Source: Cellulomonas wangleii
Lineage (GTDB): Bacteria > Actinomycetota > Actinomycetes > Actinomycetales > Cellulomonadaceae
DNA length: 64,000 nt
Direction of reading: 5' to 3'
Assembly: GCF_018388445.1 (NCBI RefSeq)
Contig: NZ_CP074405.1
Coordinates: forward strand, 434,001-498,000
Below, in pieces: positions 23,424-33,250 of the stretch (the stretch's first letter is position 1; each line of letters begins with the position of its first letter). The notes under the pieces are model-generated. The model was not told where the DNA came from. It did not search any database and was given only the letters and a program-made list of their open reading frames with translations. The position numbers and the translations under genes are program-made.

Positions 23424-25271
23424 GTGACCGACGCCCCCGCCAGGCCCCTGCTCGGCGCGCACGACATCGCCGTGGACCGCGAGCGGGTGCGTCGCCGCCG
23501 GGTGATCCGCCTCTGCCTGGTGGTCCTGGCGCTCGAGGCCTACGTCGTGTGGTCGGCGCTCACCGGGCGGCCGCTCGTGGTGCTGCCCGCCGTCGACCCG
23601 CTGGTCATCGCCCCGGTGCTGTTCTTCGTCGCCCTGATCGCGCTGCTCGTGGGCACCCAGGTCGGTGCCGGGCGGTCCCCGCACATCACGTTCCGCCCGG
23701 AGCAGGTCGACGTCACGCTGGCCGACGTCGTCGGCATCGACCCGATCGTCGACGACGTGCGCCGCTCCATCGACCTGTTCCAGACGCACCGGCGGTTCGC
23801 CGACCAGATGGGCGGCACCCCGCGGCGCGGCATCCTCTTCGAAGGGCCGCCCGGGACGGGCAAGACCCTGACCGCCAAGGCGATGGCGGCCGAGGCCGGG
23901 GTGCCGTTCCTGTTCGTCTCCGCGACGAGCTTCCAGTCCATGTACTACGGCGCGACGGCCCGCAAGATCCGCACCTACTTCAAGGCGCTGCGCGCCGCGG
24001 CCCGCACCGAGGGCGGCGCGATCGGCTTCATCGAGGAGATCGACGCGATCGCCCTGCGCCGTGGTGGCCTGCTCGGCGCGGAGCCCACGGCGGCGTTCGT
24101 GGGGTTGCCGTCGCCGTCGTCGCTGCTGGCCGGCCAGGGGGTGGTGCGCAACGCGATGATCTCCGAGGGCACGGGCGGTGTCGTCAACGAGCTGCTGGTG
24201 CAGATGCAGTCCTTCGACCAGCCGGTCGGTGCGGACCGCTTCTACAACGGGCTGGTCGCCGCCGTGAACCTGCTGCTGCCTGCGCAGCGCCAGCTCAAGC
24301 AGCGCCGCCCCACGCGGGCGCCGATCCTGCTCATCGCCGCGACCAACCGTGCGGACCACCTCGACCCGGCCCTGCTGCGCCCGGGTCGCTTCGACCGGCG
24401 GCTCACGTTCAACCCGCCGGACGCGCACGGACGGCGGGCGCTCGTCGACCACTTCCTCGCCCGGCGTTCCCACCACGCCGAGCTCGACGAGCCCGCCGTC
24501 CGTGACCGCGTCGCCGCCGCGACGAGTGGCTGGACCCCCGTCATGGTCGAGCACCTGCTCGACGAGGCCCTCGTCAACGCGCTGCGGCGCGGCGACGACG
24601 CGATGACCTTCGTCGACGTCGAGCAGGCGCGCATCACCGAGCTCGTGGGGCTGGGGCACCCCGTCACCTACACGGCCGGTGAGCGCACGCTCATCGCGAC
24701 GCACGAGGCCGGCCACGCGGTCACGGCGTGGCTGGTGGCGCCCAACCGCACGCTCGAGGTGCTCACCATCGTCAAGCGCGGCTCCGCGCTGGGCCTGCTC
24801 GCGCACGGCGACTGCGAGGAGGTCTACACCCGCACGCAGTACGACCTGCGGGCGCTGGTGCAGATCGCGATGGGCGGCTGGGTGGCCGAGGAGCTGTTCT
24901 TCGGCCAGACGACGACCGGCCCGGCGTCCGACCTGGCGGCGGCGACCCGCACGGCCGCGCAGATGGTCGGGGCGGCGGGCATGACCGGCTCGCTGGTGTC
25001 GTTCGCGGCCACCGACCGGGACCTCGTCTCGGCGGTGATCGGCGACACGGCGGCGCGGGCGCAGCTGGAGGACGTGCTGGACAGCGCGCGGGCCACGGTG
25101 CGGCGGCTGCTGGCCAGCAACCGGGACCTGGTCGAGGCGCTGCGCGACGCGCTGCTCGACCGGCACGAGCTGGTGGGCGAGGAGATCACGTCGGTGCTGG
25201 AGAAGACGGTGGCCGCACGGCCCGACGGCGTGCGACCGGGGCCGCCGGCGGAGCACCTGCGCATCGCCTGA
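23424..25271 (+). CDS. FtsH-like membrane AAA+ zinc protease, variant
   Basis: This encodes 615 residues from the GTG at 23424. Two membrane helices (about 28-46 and 58-80) are followed by an AAA+ module: Walker A GPPGTGKT at 141-148, Walker B GFIEEIDAI at 201-209 (the usual first Asp is Glu), sensor 1 AATN at 305-308, and LLRPGRFDRR with the arginine fingers. Between Walker B and sensor 1 there are about 50 extra residues. The M41 protease domain has HEAGH at 427-431 and the third zinc ligand in GPASDLAAAT. It should degrade membrane or misfolded proteins using ATP. It is divergent to a small membrane protein and next to the heat-shock operon. Probably a second FtsH-type protease. Confidence 0.88.
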   Translation: MTDAPARPLLGAHDIAVDRERVRRRRVIRLCLVVLALEAYVVWSALTGRPLVVLPAVDPLVIAPVLFFVALIALLVGTQVGAGRSPHITFRPEQVDVTLADVVGIDPIVDDVRRSIDLFQTHRRFADQMGGTPRRGILFEGPPGTGKTLTAKAMAAEAGVPFLFVSATSFQSMYYGATARKIRTYFKALRAAARTEGGAIGFIEEIDAIALRRGGLLGAEPTAAFVGLPSPSSLLAGQGVVRNAMISEGTGGVVNELLVQMQSFDQPVGADRFYNGLVAAVNLLLPAQRQLKQRRPTRAPILLIAATNRADHLDPALLRPGRFDRRLTFNPPDAHGRRALVDHFLARRSHHAELDEPAVRDRVAAATSGWTPVMVEHLLDEALVNALRRGDDAMTFVDVEQARITELVGLGHPVTYTAGERTLIATHEAGHAVTAWLVAPNRTLEVLTIVKRGSALGLLAHGDCEEVYTRTQYDLRALVQIAMGGWVAEELFFGQTTTGPASDLAAATRTAAQMVGAAGMTGSLVSFAATDRDLVSAVIGDTAARAQLEDVLDSARATVRRLLASNRDLVEALRDALLDRHELVGEEITSVLEKTVAARPDGVRPGPPAEHLRIA

Positions 25272-25400
25272 CGCCCCACCCGCAGGCGGCGCGCGGCCCG
25301 GGGACGTAGGTCCCGCGTCCTGGCGGTGCCCCGCTGGGACCATCGAAGAGCCGGAGACCCCGGCACTCCGCTGTCCTCGCACCTACAGGAGCGTGTCGCC

Positions 25401-25631
25401 GTGTCCGCTGTCACCTGGAACCGTCCTGTGACGGCTGCCCGCCCGCTCCCGCTGCGCACCCGCGTGCGCCACGTGGTGGAGACCGTGCGCTGGGCACCGG
25501 CGCCGTACTTCGAGGGCTCGGCGCGGCAGCGCGCGCGCTACGTCGCCTACCTGCTGGGGTCCGTGCTCGCCTGGACGGTCGGCAGCCTCGCCGTGCTGGC
25601 CGTGATCGGGCAGGCTCTCGCGTCGTTCTGA
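25401..25631 (+). CDS. Small single-pass membrane protein
   Basis: This encodes 76 residues from a GTG at 25401, which has AGGAG nine bases upstream. A basic N-terminal half (LPLRTRVRHVVETVRWAP, then GSARQRARYVAY) is followed by one C-terminal membrane helix (LLGSVLAWTVGSLAVLAVIG). No family is recognised. The longer frame from 25326 is unsupported. It lies 129 bp after the FtsH-like gene and could be co-transcribed. From here to nrdH (25632-26234) I see no gene. Confidence 0.7.
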   Translation: MSAVTWNRPVTAARPLPLRTRVRHVVETVRWAPAPYFEGSARQRARYVAYLLGSVLAWTVGSLAVLAVIGQALASF

Positions 25632-25843
25632 CGCCCCCGACACCGTGCCGGGCGTGCAAGGACGCCCTCCCGGTGCGGGCCGTACCCCGTGCGCGGCCAC
25701 GTGCACGCGCCGCGGCGGCCGTCCGCACGGGCAGGTAGCCCGCAGAGCGGACGGTCCGCCGCGTCGCGGACGGCCGCCCCGCAGGGTGTCGCACGCAACT
25801 GTGCGCCCGTGGCATCCCGGCATAGCGGACAACGCCCCCGAAG

Positions 25844-25970
25844 CCGCCTGTGGACGGTGGTGGGGACGACGTGCCCGCGCCTGTGCACGCCGCTGTGGGT
25901 CGTCCCGGCGTGTCGCGCTGCTGACGTGCGTCGTCGCACGTCAGCGGGCTCGCGCGGCGTCCACAGGCGG
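25844..25970. repeat. Nested inverted repeats in the 600-bp gap before nrdH
   Basis: The outer arms are CCGCCTGTGGAC (25844-25855) and its exact complement at 25959-25970. Inside lies a perfect hairpin, GCTGACGTGCG, loop TCGT, complement (25920-25945). The outer arms contain TGTGGA, similar to half a DnaA box. The element may end transcription from the small membrane gene or bind a regulator of nrd. Confidence 0.55.
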
Positions 25971-26008
25971 TGCGCCACTGGCCTCACAGGGTGAAGAATG
26001 ACACGGCC

Positions 26009-26066
26009 GTAACACAACACTTAGTGGGTGCTTGCGATGTCAGACCCCAGGTGTAGTGTCTAGCCA
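26009..26066 (+). promoter_or_regulatory. nrd promoter with NrdR-box-like sites
   Basis: The -35 TTGCGA (26032-26037) and -10 TAGTGT (26054-26059) have 16-bp spacing. ACACAACACTTAGTGG (26012-26027) and, on the minus strand, AGACACTACACCTG (26049-26062) resemble actinobacterial NrdR boxes and bracket the promoter. NrdR represses ribonucleotide reductase genes when dATP is high. Box identity is by eye only. Confidence 0.5.
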
Positions 26067-26234
26067 GACGGCTCGCCCCGAACCACACCGGTGTCATGCA
26101 GGCCCCTCGGCAGCACGACGGACCACCCCTCGCAGGGAGGCCCGGAGGCTGACAGGAGCACGCGGACCCCGACCCCCGGGTGACGCGGCCGCCACGGCGA
26201 GAACCACACGGACCACGAGCTCGGGGGAGCAGAC

Positions 26235-26480
26235 ATGACCATCACGGTGTACAGCAAGCCGGCCTGCGTGCAGTGCACGGCCACGTACCGCGCCCTCGAC
26301 AAGCTCGGCCACGAGTACACGGTCGTCGACATCTCGGAGGACGCCGACGCGCGCGACTACGTCATGTCGCTCGGCCACCTCCAGGCGCCCGTCGTCGTCG
26401 CCGGCGGCGAGAACTGGTCGGGCTACCGCCCGGACCGCATCAAGGCGCTCGCGGACAAGCTGGCCACGCAGGTCGCCTGA
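26235..26480 (+). CDS. nrdH: Glutaredoxin-like NrdH redoxin
   Basis: This encodes 81 residues with the thioredoxin-like fold. The redox motif CVQC is at residues 11-14, with cis-Pro in the [10 protein letters not shown] region and the [12 protein letters not shown] helix that identifies NrdH rather than ordinary glutaredoxin. It passes electrons from thioredoxin reductase to the class Ib reductase NrdEF. The start ATG at 26235 follows GGGGGAG. It is the first gene of nrdHIEF, with a 202-bp gap to nrdI that includes a strong hairpin. Confidence 0.97.
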   Translation: MTITVYSKPACVQCTATYRALDKLGHEYTVVDISEDADARDYVMSLGHLQAPVVVAGGENWSGYRPDRIKALADKLATQVA

Positions 26481-26570
26481 TCGCGGCGGACCTCGCGGTC
26501 CGTCGCCCCGCACGCCCCGGGTCGGCGCACGGCTAGCGCCGCGTCGGCCCGGCGGGCACTCGAGAACGGT

Positions 26571-26597
26571 CCGGCCGGCGCCTCGTGCGCCGGCCGG
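26571..26597 (+). other. Hairpin between nrdH and nrdI
   Basis: CCGGCCGGCGC, loop CTCGT and a perfect 11-nt complementary arm lie 86 bp before nrdI. With no T-tract it may partly terminate transcription or stabilise an nrdH-only mRNA, giving extra NrdH relative to NrdIEF. Confidence 0.55.
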
Positions 26598-26682
26598 GCT
26601 GCACCCGGCACGCGCAGCGGGCCTCGGCATGCCCGGGTCCGCCGCACGGCAGCAGCACAGGACGCGGAGAGGGAGGCGAGCG

Positions 26683-27099
26683 GTGACCGAGCTCGTGTAC
26701 TTCTCGTCCGCGTCGGACAACACGCACCGCTTCGTGCAGAAGCTCGGCATCCCGGCGCAGCGGATCCCGCTGCGCCCGACCGACGGGTTCCTGCGCGTCA
26801 CGGAGCCGTACGTCCTCGTCGTGCCGACCTACGGGGGCGGCAACGAGGGCGGCGCGGTCCCGCGGCAGGTCGTCAAGTTCCTCAACGACGAGGACAACCG
26901 TGCGCTGATCCGCGGCGTCATCGCGGCCGGCAACACGAACTTCGGTGAGGCGTACTGCATCGCCGGCGACATCGTGGCGGCCAAGTGCCACGTGCCGTAC
27001 CTGTACGCCTTCGAGCTCATGGGAACAACCGAGGACGTCACACGCGTCCGCGAAGGATTGGGAAGATTTTGGCAGCGACAGTCGCAGATACCCGCGTAG
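26683..27099 (+). CDS. nrdI: Flavodoxin-like NrdI
   Basis: This encodes 138 residues from the GTG at 26683, which follows GGGAGG. The FMN phosphate loop is [12 protein letters not shown], with [20 protein letters not shown] and [16 protein letters not shown] forming the flavin pocket. NrdI supplies oxidant to build the dimanganese-tyrosyl radical of NrdF. The 156-residue frame upstream is not needed. Its last 31 bp overlap the start of nrdE in another frame, giving translational coupling. Confidence 0.96.
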   Translation: MTELVYFSSASDNTHRFVQKLGIPAQRIPLRPTDGFLRVTEPYVLVVPTYGGGNEGGAVPRQVVKFLNDEDNRALIRGVIAAGNTNFGEAYCIAGDIVAAKCHVPYLYAFELMGTTEDVTRVREGLGRFWQRQSQIPA

Positions 27100-29216
27100 A
27101 GCTGACGGGGCTGGACTACCACGCCCTCAACGCGATGCTCAACCTGTACGACGCGGACGGGAAGATCCAGTTCGACGCCGACCGGCAGGCCGCGCGCGAG
27201 TTCTTCCTGCAGCACGTCAACCAGAACACGGTCTTCTTCCACGACCTGGACGAGAAGCTCGACTACCTGGTCGAGAACAAGTACTACGACCCGGCCGTGC
27301 TCGCGCAGTACGACCGCGCGTTCGTCAAGTCGCTCTTCCAGCACGCGTACTCGAAGAAGTTCCGCTTCCAGACGTTCCTCGGTGCGTTCAAGTACTACAC
27401 CTCGTACACGCTCAAGACGTTCGACGGCAAGCGGTACCTCGAGCGCTTCGAGGACCGCGTCTGCATGGTCGCGCTCGCGCTGGCCGAGGGCGACCAGCAG
27501 TTCGCCATGAACCTGGTCGACGAGATCGTGTCCGGCCGGTTCCAGCCGGCGACGCCGACCTTCCTCAACCTCGGCAAGGCGCAGCGCGGCGAGCCCGTCT
27601 CCTGCTTCCTGCTGCGCATCGAGGACAACATGGAGTCCATCGCGCGCGGCATCAACTCCGCCCTGCAGCTGTCGAAGCGCGGCGGCGGCGTGGCCCTGCT
27701 GCTGTCGAACATCCGTGAGCACGGCGCGCCGATCAAGCACATCGAGAACCAGAGCTCCGGCGTCATCCCCGTGATGAAGCTGCTCGAGGACTCGTTCTCG
27801 TACGCCAACCAGCTCGGTGCGCGCCAGGGCGCCGGCGCGGTGTACCTGCACGCGCACCACCCGGACATCTACCGCTTCCTCGACACCAAGCGCGAGAACG
27901 CGGACGAGAAGATCCGCATCAAGACGCTCTCGCTCGGCGTCGTCATCCCGGACATCACGTTCGAGCTGGCGAAGAAGAACGAGCCGATGTACCTGTTCTC
28001 CCCGTACGACGTCGAGCGCGTCTACGGTGTGCCGTTCGCCGACGTGAACGTCTCGGAGAAGTACTACGAGATGGTCGACGACGGGCGGATCCGCAAGACC
28101 AAGATCAACGCGCGCGAGTTCTTCCAGACCCTCGCCGAGATCCAGTTCGAGTCCGGGTACCCGTACGTCATGTTCGAGGACACGGTGAACCGGGCCAACC
28201 CGATCGAGGGCAAGATCACGCACTCGAACCTGTGCTCGGAGATCCTGCAGGTCTCGACGCCGTCGACGTACAACGAGGACCTGTCGTACGCCGAGGTCGG
28301 CCGTGACATCTCCTGCAACCTGGGCTCGATGAACATCGCGCTGTCGATGGACTCCCCGGACCTGGGCAGGACCGTCGAGACCGCGATCCGCGCCCTGACG
28401 GCCGTCTCGGACCAGACGAGCATCGAGTCGGTGCCGTCGATCAAGAAGGCGAACGCCGGCGGGCACGCCATCGGCCTGGGGCAGATGAACCTGCACGGGT
28501 ACCTGGCGCGCGAGCGGATCTTCTACGGCTCCGACGAGGGCCTGGACTTCACGAACATCTACTTCTACACCGTGGCGTACCACGCGATCCGCGCGTCGAA
28601 CCTGCTCGCGCAGGAGCGCAAGGCGTCGTTCTACGGCTTCGAGAAGTCGACGTACGCGACCGGTGAGTACTTCACCAAGTACATCGAGAAGGAGTGGAAG
28701 CCGCGGACCGCGCGCGTCCAGGAGCTCTTCGACACCGCAGGCGTGCGCATCCCCACGCAGGACGACTGGCGTCTGCTGGCCGCGCTCGTCGCCGAGCACG
28801 GCCTGTACAACCAGAACCTGCAGGCGGTGCCGCCGACCGGCTCGATCTCCTACATCAACCACTCGACGAGCTCGATCCACCCGATCGCGTCGAAGATCGA
28901 GATCCGCAAGGAGGGCAAGATCGGGCGCGTCTACTACCCGGCGCCCTTCATGACGAACGACAACCTGGAGTACTACCAGGACGCGTACGAGATCGGCTAC
29001 GAGAAGGTCATCGACACGTACGCCGAGGCGACGCAGCACGTCGACCAGGGCCTGTCGCTCACGCTCTTCTTCAAGGACACCGCCACCACGCGCGACCTGA
29101 ACAAGGCGCAGATCTACGCGTGGAGGAAGGGCATCAAGACGATCTACTACATCCGCCTGCGGCAGATGGCGCTCGAGGGCACCGAGGTCGAGGGCTGCGT
29201 CAGCTGCATGCTCTGA
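27069..29216 (+). CDS. nrdE: Class Ib ribonucleotide reductase large subunit NrdE
   Basis: This encodes 715 residues. The N-terminus reads [20 protein letters not shown], typical of NrdE. The active-site pair includes Cys in [10 protein letters not shown] and the thiyl-radical Cys in HSNLCSEIL; the C-terminal redox pair is CVSC in the last six residues. NrdE reduces ribonucleoside diphosphates to deoxy forms. I chose the rare TTG at 27069, preceded by GGGAAG, because upstream frames lack conservation and the next ATG would cut into the fold. The start lies inside nrdI. The class Ib type lacks the N-terminal ATP-cone. Confidence 0.96.
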   Translation: MAATVADTRVELTGLDYHALNAMLNLYDADGKIQFDADRQAAREFFLQHVNQNTVFFHDLDEKLDYLVENKYYDPAVLAQYDRAFVKSLFQHAYSKKFRFQTFLGAFKYYTSYTLKTFDGKRYLERFEDRVCMVALALAEGDQQFAMNLVDEIVSGRFQPATPTFLNLGKAQRGEPVSCFLLRIEDNMESIARGINSALQLSKRGGGVALLLSNIREHGAPIKHIENQSSGVIPVMKLLEDSFSYANQLGARQGAGAVYLHAHHPDIYRFLDTKRENADEKIRIKTLSLGVVIPDITFELAKKNEPMYLFSPYDVERVYGVPFADVNVSEKYYEMVDDGRIRKTKINAREFFQTLAEIQFESGYPYVMFEDTVNRANPIEGKITHSNLCSEILQVSTPSTYNEDLSYAEVGRDISCNLGSMNIALSMDSPDLGRTVETAIRALTAVSDQTSIESVPSIKKANAGGHAIGLGQMNLHGYLARERIFYGSDEGLDFTNIYFYTVAYHAIRASNLLAQERKASFYGFEKSTYATGEYFTKYIEKEWKPRTARVQELFDTAGVRIPTQDDWRLLAALVAEHGLYNQNLQAVPPTGSISYINHSTSSIHPIASKIEIRKEGKIGRVYYPAPFMTNDNLEYYQDAYEIGYEKVIDTYAEATQHVDQGLSLTLFFKDTATTRDLNKAQIYAWRKGIKTIYYIRLRQMALEGTEVEGCVSCML

Positions 29217-30242
<1,026 letters not shown>

Positions 30243-30255
30243 GTCCCGCTGAACG

Positions 30256-30299
30256 GCGCCGCGGCCCCCGTGACCTGCTGGTCACGGGGGCCGCGGCGC
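30256..30299 (+). terminator. Strong hairpin ending nrdHIEF
   Basis: Two perfectly complementary 20-nt arms (30256-30275 and 30280-30299, core CGGCCCCCGTGACC) flank a TGCT loop, 14 bp after the nrdF stop. There is no T-run, as is common in high-GC actinobacteria. It also lies downstream of the convergent lipoprotein gene and may serve both strands. Confidence 0.85.
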
Positions 30300-30360
30300 G
30301 TCGGGGGACGAGGGCGATCAGCCGCCGGTGGGGCAGCGGGGGACCTCGTCCCGTCGTCTG

Positions 30361-31062
30361 TCAGGACTCGGGGCTCGGCAGCTGCGGGTACGCGGTGCAC
30401 GAGGCGGGCGACGCAGCCATGACCCACCCGTCGATGAGGTACTGGCCACCGGCCGGCACGAGCGACGGGAAGTCCCCGCCGCCCCCGACGATCGTCCCCT
30501 CCGCGCTGCGGCAGATGATCCCCACCCGCAGGTCGGACCAGTCCTCGGCAGTGCCGTTGACGAGGGTGAACGTCCAGTCCCCCTCAGCGGTCTGCTGACC
30601 GTCGACGGGTGCGACGGGCTCGGCGGGTTCGGCGGAGGAACCGTAGTCGCTGACCTCGAGGGTGGCCTCGACGCGGGCGACGGTCTTGCCGGTCGTGTCT
30701 GTCTGGGTCCCGATGGCGGTGACGCCCTCGGCACTCGTGAAGATCTCGACCTGCTCCTCCGTCGCGATCAGGGTGTCCGTCTCGTCGAAGAGGTTGAACA
30801 CGACGGTCGCGAACTCCCCGACGTGCCCGGTGTTGGAGACGAGCGAGGTCACCCACGTGTAGTCGCCGTCCTGCCCGAACCCGGCCTCGAGGATCTCGGC
30901 GTGGTCGGCCTTCTCCTCCTGCGCGGCCGGACTGCGATCCGTCACTTGCTCGGACGTGGGAGGTGCGGTCGCGACCGCCTCATCGGTAACGGTGTCGCCG
31001 CCTCCGCAGCCTGCGAGCAGGAGTGCGCAGCTGAGGGCGACGAGGGTGTGAGTAGTGCGCAT
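30361..31062 (-). CDS. Lipoprotein, unknown function
   Basis: This encodes 233 residues from the ATG at 31062. The signal peptide ends in the lipobox LLLAGC with lipidated Cys19, so the mature protein is anchored on the outer face of the membrane. A Thr/Ala/Glu-rich linker is followed by a beta-rich domain (DYTWVTSLVSNTGHVGEFAT, VVFNLFDETDTLIATEEQVE) resembling FxLYD-like/immunoglobulin-type extracellular domains. No catalytic motif is visible. The promoter appears leaderless: -35 TTGTCC, 16 bp, -10 TATATT, then 7 nt to ATG. A 13-bp palindrome covers the -10, so it is probably repressed by an unknown factor. Confidence 0.85.
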   Translation of the reverse strand: MRTTHTLVALSCALLLAGCGGGDTVTDEAVATAPPTSEQVTDRSPAAQEEKADHAEILEAGFGQDGDYTWVTSLVSNTGHVGEFATVVFNLFDETDTLIATEEQVEIFTSAEGVTAIGTQTDTTGKTVARVEATLEVSDYGSSAEPAEPVAPVDGQQTAEGDWTFTLVNGTAEDWSDLRVGIICRSAEGTIVGGGGDFPSLVPAGGQYLIDGWVMAASPASCTAYPQLPSPES

Positions 31063-31069
31063 GCGCGGG

Positions 31070-31162
31070 AATATAGCGTCGCTATTTGCACGGACAAAAT
31101 CAGCGGTCTCGTCCCGCGGGCTCAATCAGGTTATGCTTGCAGATCGTGCGATAAATCGCACG
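31070..31162. promoter_or_regulatory. Lipoprotein promoter plus palindromic sites
   Basis: On the minus strand -10 TATATT (31070-31075) is 7 nt before the lipoprotein ATG, with TTGTCC 16 bp upstream. ATAGCG-T-CGCTAT (31073-31085) overlaps it. A second perfect palindrome, CGTGCGAT-AA-ATCGCACG, is at 31145-31162. The rest of the 31063-31501 gap is AT-richer than its surroundings and carries no gene I can support. Confidence 0.6.
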
Positions 31163-31501
31163 CTCCTGGCGGCTGGCACATTCAGGTGGTGCGTGGACAT
31201 GGCGCGATAATTCACCGACGCCTCACCCGTCCCGGCGAAACCCAGAAAGGTCGCTGTTGGTGAGTCTTCACCCATTCTGCCGGAACGGAGCGATCAGGAG
31301 ATGCGTGCCCGGGTGGTGCGAAAGGCCCCCGGCACCCGTGGCGGAGGCTCGGGGGGCGTCAGCGGTACGTCGGTGACTCCGCGGCGGCAGGCTGTCGAAG
31401 TGCAGCGCGATCACCTGATGGAGTTGCTCGTCCCGTCGCGCCGACCCGGGCCGGGCGTACGCCGGTGGCACAGTGATACCAGGGAGGTCGGCATCTCGAC
31501 G

Positions 31502-31699
31502 ATGTCGTTGCGCATGAGCGACGAGGACAGCGCGCTGCTGCGGCGTCTCGCGGAGCGCGAGAACCGGTCCATGAACGACACGGCGATCCTCGCGATCCGC
31601 CGGCTGGCCGAGCAGACCGTCGTCGAGGACGCCTACGCCGACGCGGTCTCCAAGGTCGCCGAGCGCGACGCCACCCTGCTCGACCTGCTGTCCCGGTGA
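31502..31699 (+). CDS. Ribbon-helix-helix antitoxin of a Doc-type module
   Basis: This encodes 65 residues from the ATG at 31502. The N-terminal SLRMSDEDSALLRRLAEREN and RSMNDTAILAIRRLAEQTV form a ribbon-helix-helix DNA-binding dimer fold. The C-terminal helix (DAVSKVAERDATLLDLLSR) would wrap the toxin. The stop overlaps the toxin GTG in GTGA, the usual coupling of antitoxin and toxin. Such antitoxins repress their own promoter. The longer frame from 31301 is rejected as low-complexity. The partner toxin is interrupted by an amber codon, so this antitoxin may now be an orphan. Confidence 0.85.
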   Translation: MSLRMSDEDSALLRRLAERENRSMNDTAILAIRRLAEQTVVEDAYADAVSKVAERDATLLDLLSR

Positions 31700-32070
31700 G
31701 TGTCTGGTACCCGACCCTCGACACGGCGAAGCTGATCTGCGACCGGTCCGGCCTCCACATCGGTGACGCCGGCTCGCTCGCGTCGGCTCTCGCGCGCCCC
31801 TCGCAGGTCGTCCGGGGCGTCGAGGCGTACGTCGGGATCCACGCGAAGGCAGCGGCCCTGCTCGACGCGATCAACCGGTAGCATCCGCTCCACGACGGCA
31901 ACAAGCGGCTCTCGTGGCTCCTGGTGGCGTCGTTCTACGAGGTCAACGGGTACTCCCTCGTCGTCGACCCGCACGACGGCGACGGGTTCATCCGCGCCGT
32001 TGGAGGTGACGACCACCTGACGCTCGACGCCGTCGCCGACTGGTTGTCGGCGCATGCCGTCGCCCACTGA
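31696..32070 (+). pseudogene. doc: Doc/Fic-family toxin with an in-frame amber codon
   Basis: From the GTG at 31696 the frame reads a typical Doc N-terminus (WYPTLDTAKLICDRSGLHIG, VVRGVEAYVGIHAKAAALLDAI). Codon 62 is TAG (31879-31881), immediately before the Fic-type catalytic motif HPLHDGNKR. The same frame then continues without a break to a TGA at 32068 (TLDAVADWLSAHAVAH). Doc phosphorylates EF-Tu and stops translation. Here the catalytic motif is lost unless the stop is suppressed. There is only one defect and the rest is well preserved, so the mutation looks recent. Confidence 0.85.
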
Positions 32071-32189
32071 CGGCCCGGCGCGCGGGACGCTCGCACGGTG
32101 GTGTGGGCAGCCCGGGGCATCGTTGATCGGCTCGGAGTGCCACGGGCCGCGTAGCGTCGGTGGACACCGGCCCCAGCGAGGAGAGCCTC

Positions 32190-33086
32190 ATGACCTCTGC
32201 CCTTCCCGCCCTCGTCAGCCCCGAGGAGCTGCACGCCACCACGGCGGCGGGCACCGTGCCCCTCGTCGTGCTCGACGCCTCGACGGCGCTGGCCACGCAC
32301 GGTGAGGGCGAGCCGTACACGGCGCAGCCGCTGCGCGCCGCGTACCTCGATGCGCACGTGCCCGGCGCCGCGTTCGTCGACGTGACGAACGAGCTCTCGG
32401 ACACCGGCGCTCCGCAGCTCTTCACCCTCCCCGCCCCGGACGCGCTGGCCGCCGCCCTCGGTGCGCTCGGCATCGGTGACGACACCCACGTCGTCGTGTA
32501 CGACAACGTCGGCTCCGCGTGGGCGACGCGCGTGTGGTGGCTGCTGCGCTGGCTGGGCCACGACCACGTGTCGGTGCTCGACGGTGGGCTCGGCGCCTGG
32601 CGGGCGGCCGGGCTGCCCCTCGCGAGCGGGGCCGAGGACGACGCGGCCGCCCGTGCCACCCCGGGCCGGCTGACCCCGCGCGTCCGGCCCGAGCTGCTGG
32701 CGACCTTGCCGCAGGTCGAGCAGATCTCCACCGGGTCGGCAGCCGGGTTGCTGGTCAACGCGCTCGACCCCGCGACGTTCCGCGGCGAGCAGGAGGTCAG
32801 CCCGTACCCGCGCCGCGGCCGCATCCCCGGCAGCATCAACCTGCCGCTGTTCACGTTCCTGGACCCGGCGACCGGCCGCTTCCTGCCGCCCGCCGAGTTG
32901 CGCGGCCTCCTGCAGGACGGCGGCCTGCTCGACGCCCAGGGCGCCGTCACGTACTGCGGCGGCGGGATCGCGGCGACCGTCCCCGCGTTCGCGGCCTACG
33001 TCGCGGCCGGCGTCGACGTCGCGGTCTACGACGGCTCGCTCTCCGAGTGGACGGCGGAGCAGGGGCGCCCGGTCGACGTCGGCTGA
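32190..33086 (+). CDS. Thiosulfate/3-mercaptopyruvate-type sulfurtransferase
   Basis: This encodes 298 residues with two rhodanese domains. The N-terminal inactive domain holds VVVYDNVGSAWATRVWWLLR and VSVLDGGLGAWRAAGLPL. The C-terminal domain starts near residue 165, and its active-site loop is YCGGGIAATV, with catalytic Cys. CGGG-type loops are found in SseA-like enzymes, so thiosulfate versus mercaptopyruvate preference is open. It transfers sulfane sulfur in the cytosol. The ATG at 32190 follows GAGGAGA. A perfect 40-bp palindrome lies 22 bp after the stop. Confidence 0.92.
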   Translation: MTSALPALVSPEELHATTAAGTVPLVVLDASTALATHGEGEPYTAQPLRAAYLDAHVPGAAFVDVTNELSDTGAPQLFTLPAPDALAAALGALGIGDDTHVVVYDNVGSAWATRVWWLLRWLGHDHVSVLDGGLGAWRAAGLPLASGAEDDAAARATPGRLTPRVRPELLATLPQVEQISTGSAAGLLVNALDPATFRGEQEVSPYPRRGRIPGSINLPLFTFLDPATGRFLPPAELRGLLQDGGLLDAQGAVTYCGGGIAATVPAFAAYVAAGVDVAVYDGSLSEWTAEQGRPVDVG

Positions 33087-33108
33087 CGCGGCACCGCCGG
33101 CGGTAGGT

Positions 33109-33148
33109 CGTGAAGGGTTGTTGCCGAATTCGGCAACAACCCTTCACG
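33109..33148. repeat. Perfect 40-bp palindrome, copy A of GTGAAGGGTTG family
   Basis: The left 20 bases are CGTGAAGGGTTGTTGCCGAA and the right 20 are their exact complement, with no loop. A second copy with compensatory differences is at 43279-43323. It could act as a bidirectional terminator after the rhodanese gene, or be a mobile palindromic repeat. Confidence 0.85.
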
Positions 33149-33250
33149 CCGTCGTGCCACCCCCGGCCGGTCGTCATCCGGCCGTACCGGGACGCACACC
33201 CTGCTCCCGGCCACCTTGCCGGTGCCCGCACCCCGGGTTCGACTGGACGG

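Noticed and set aside
22194..25382. 1062-residue minus-strand open frame
   Set aside because: It is a shadow of the FtsH-like gene and hspR; composition is not protein-like.
25844..25970. Possible replication origin because of TGTGGA/TCCACA sequences
   Set aside because: Only two half-like boxes, no DnaA box cluster, no AT-rich region, and no dnaA/dnaN nearby.
31268..31471. 67-residue minus-strand ORF in the gap before the antitoxin
   Set aside because: No ribosome site, no recognisable fold and atypical composition.
31301..31501. N-terminal extension of the antitoxin to 31301
   Set aside because: The extra 67 residues are Gly/Arg-rich and unlike any RHH antitoxin; the ATG at 31502 fits the fold.
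33110..33250. Upstream start of the FUSC protein at 33110
   Set aside because: It would begin inside the 40-bp palindrome and translate repeat sequence.
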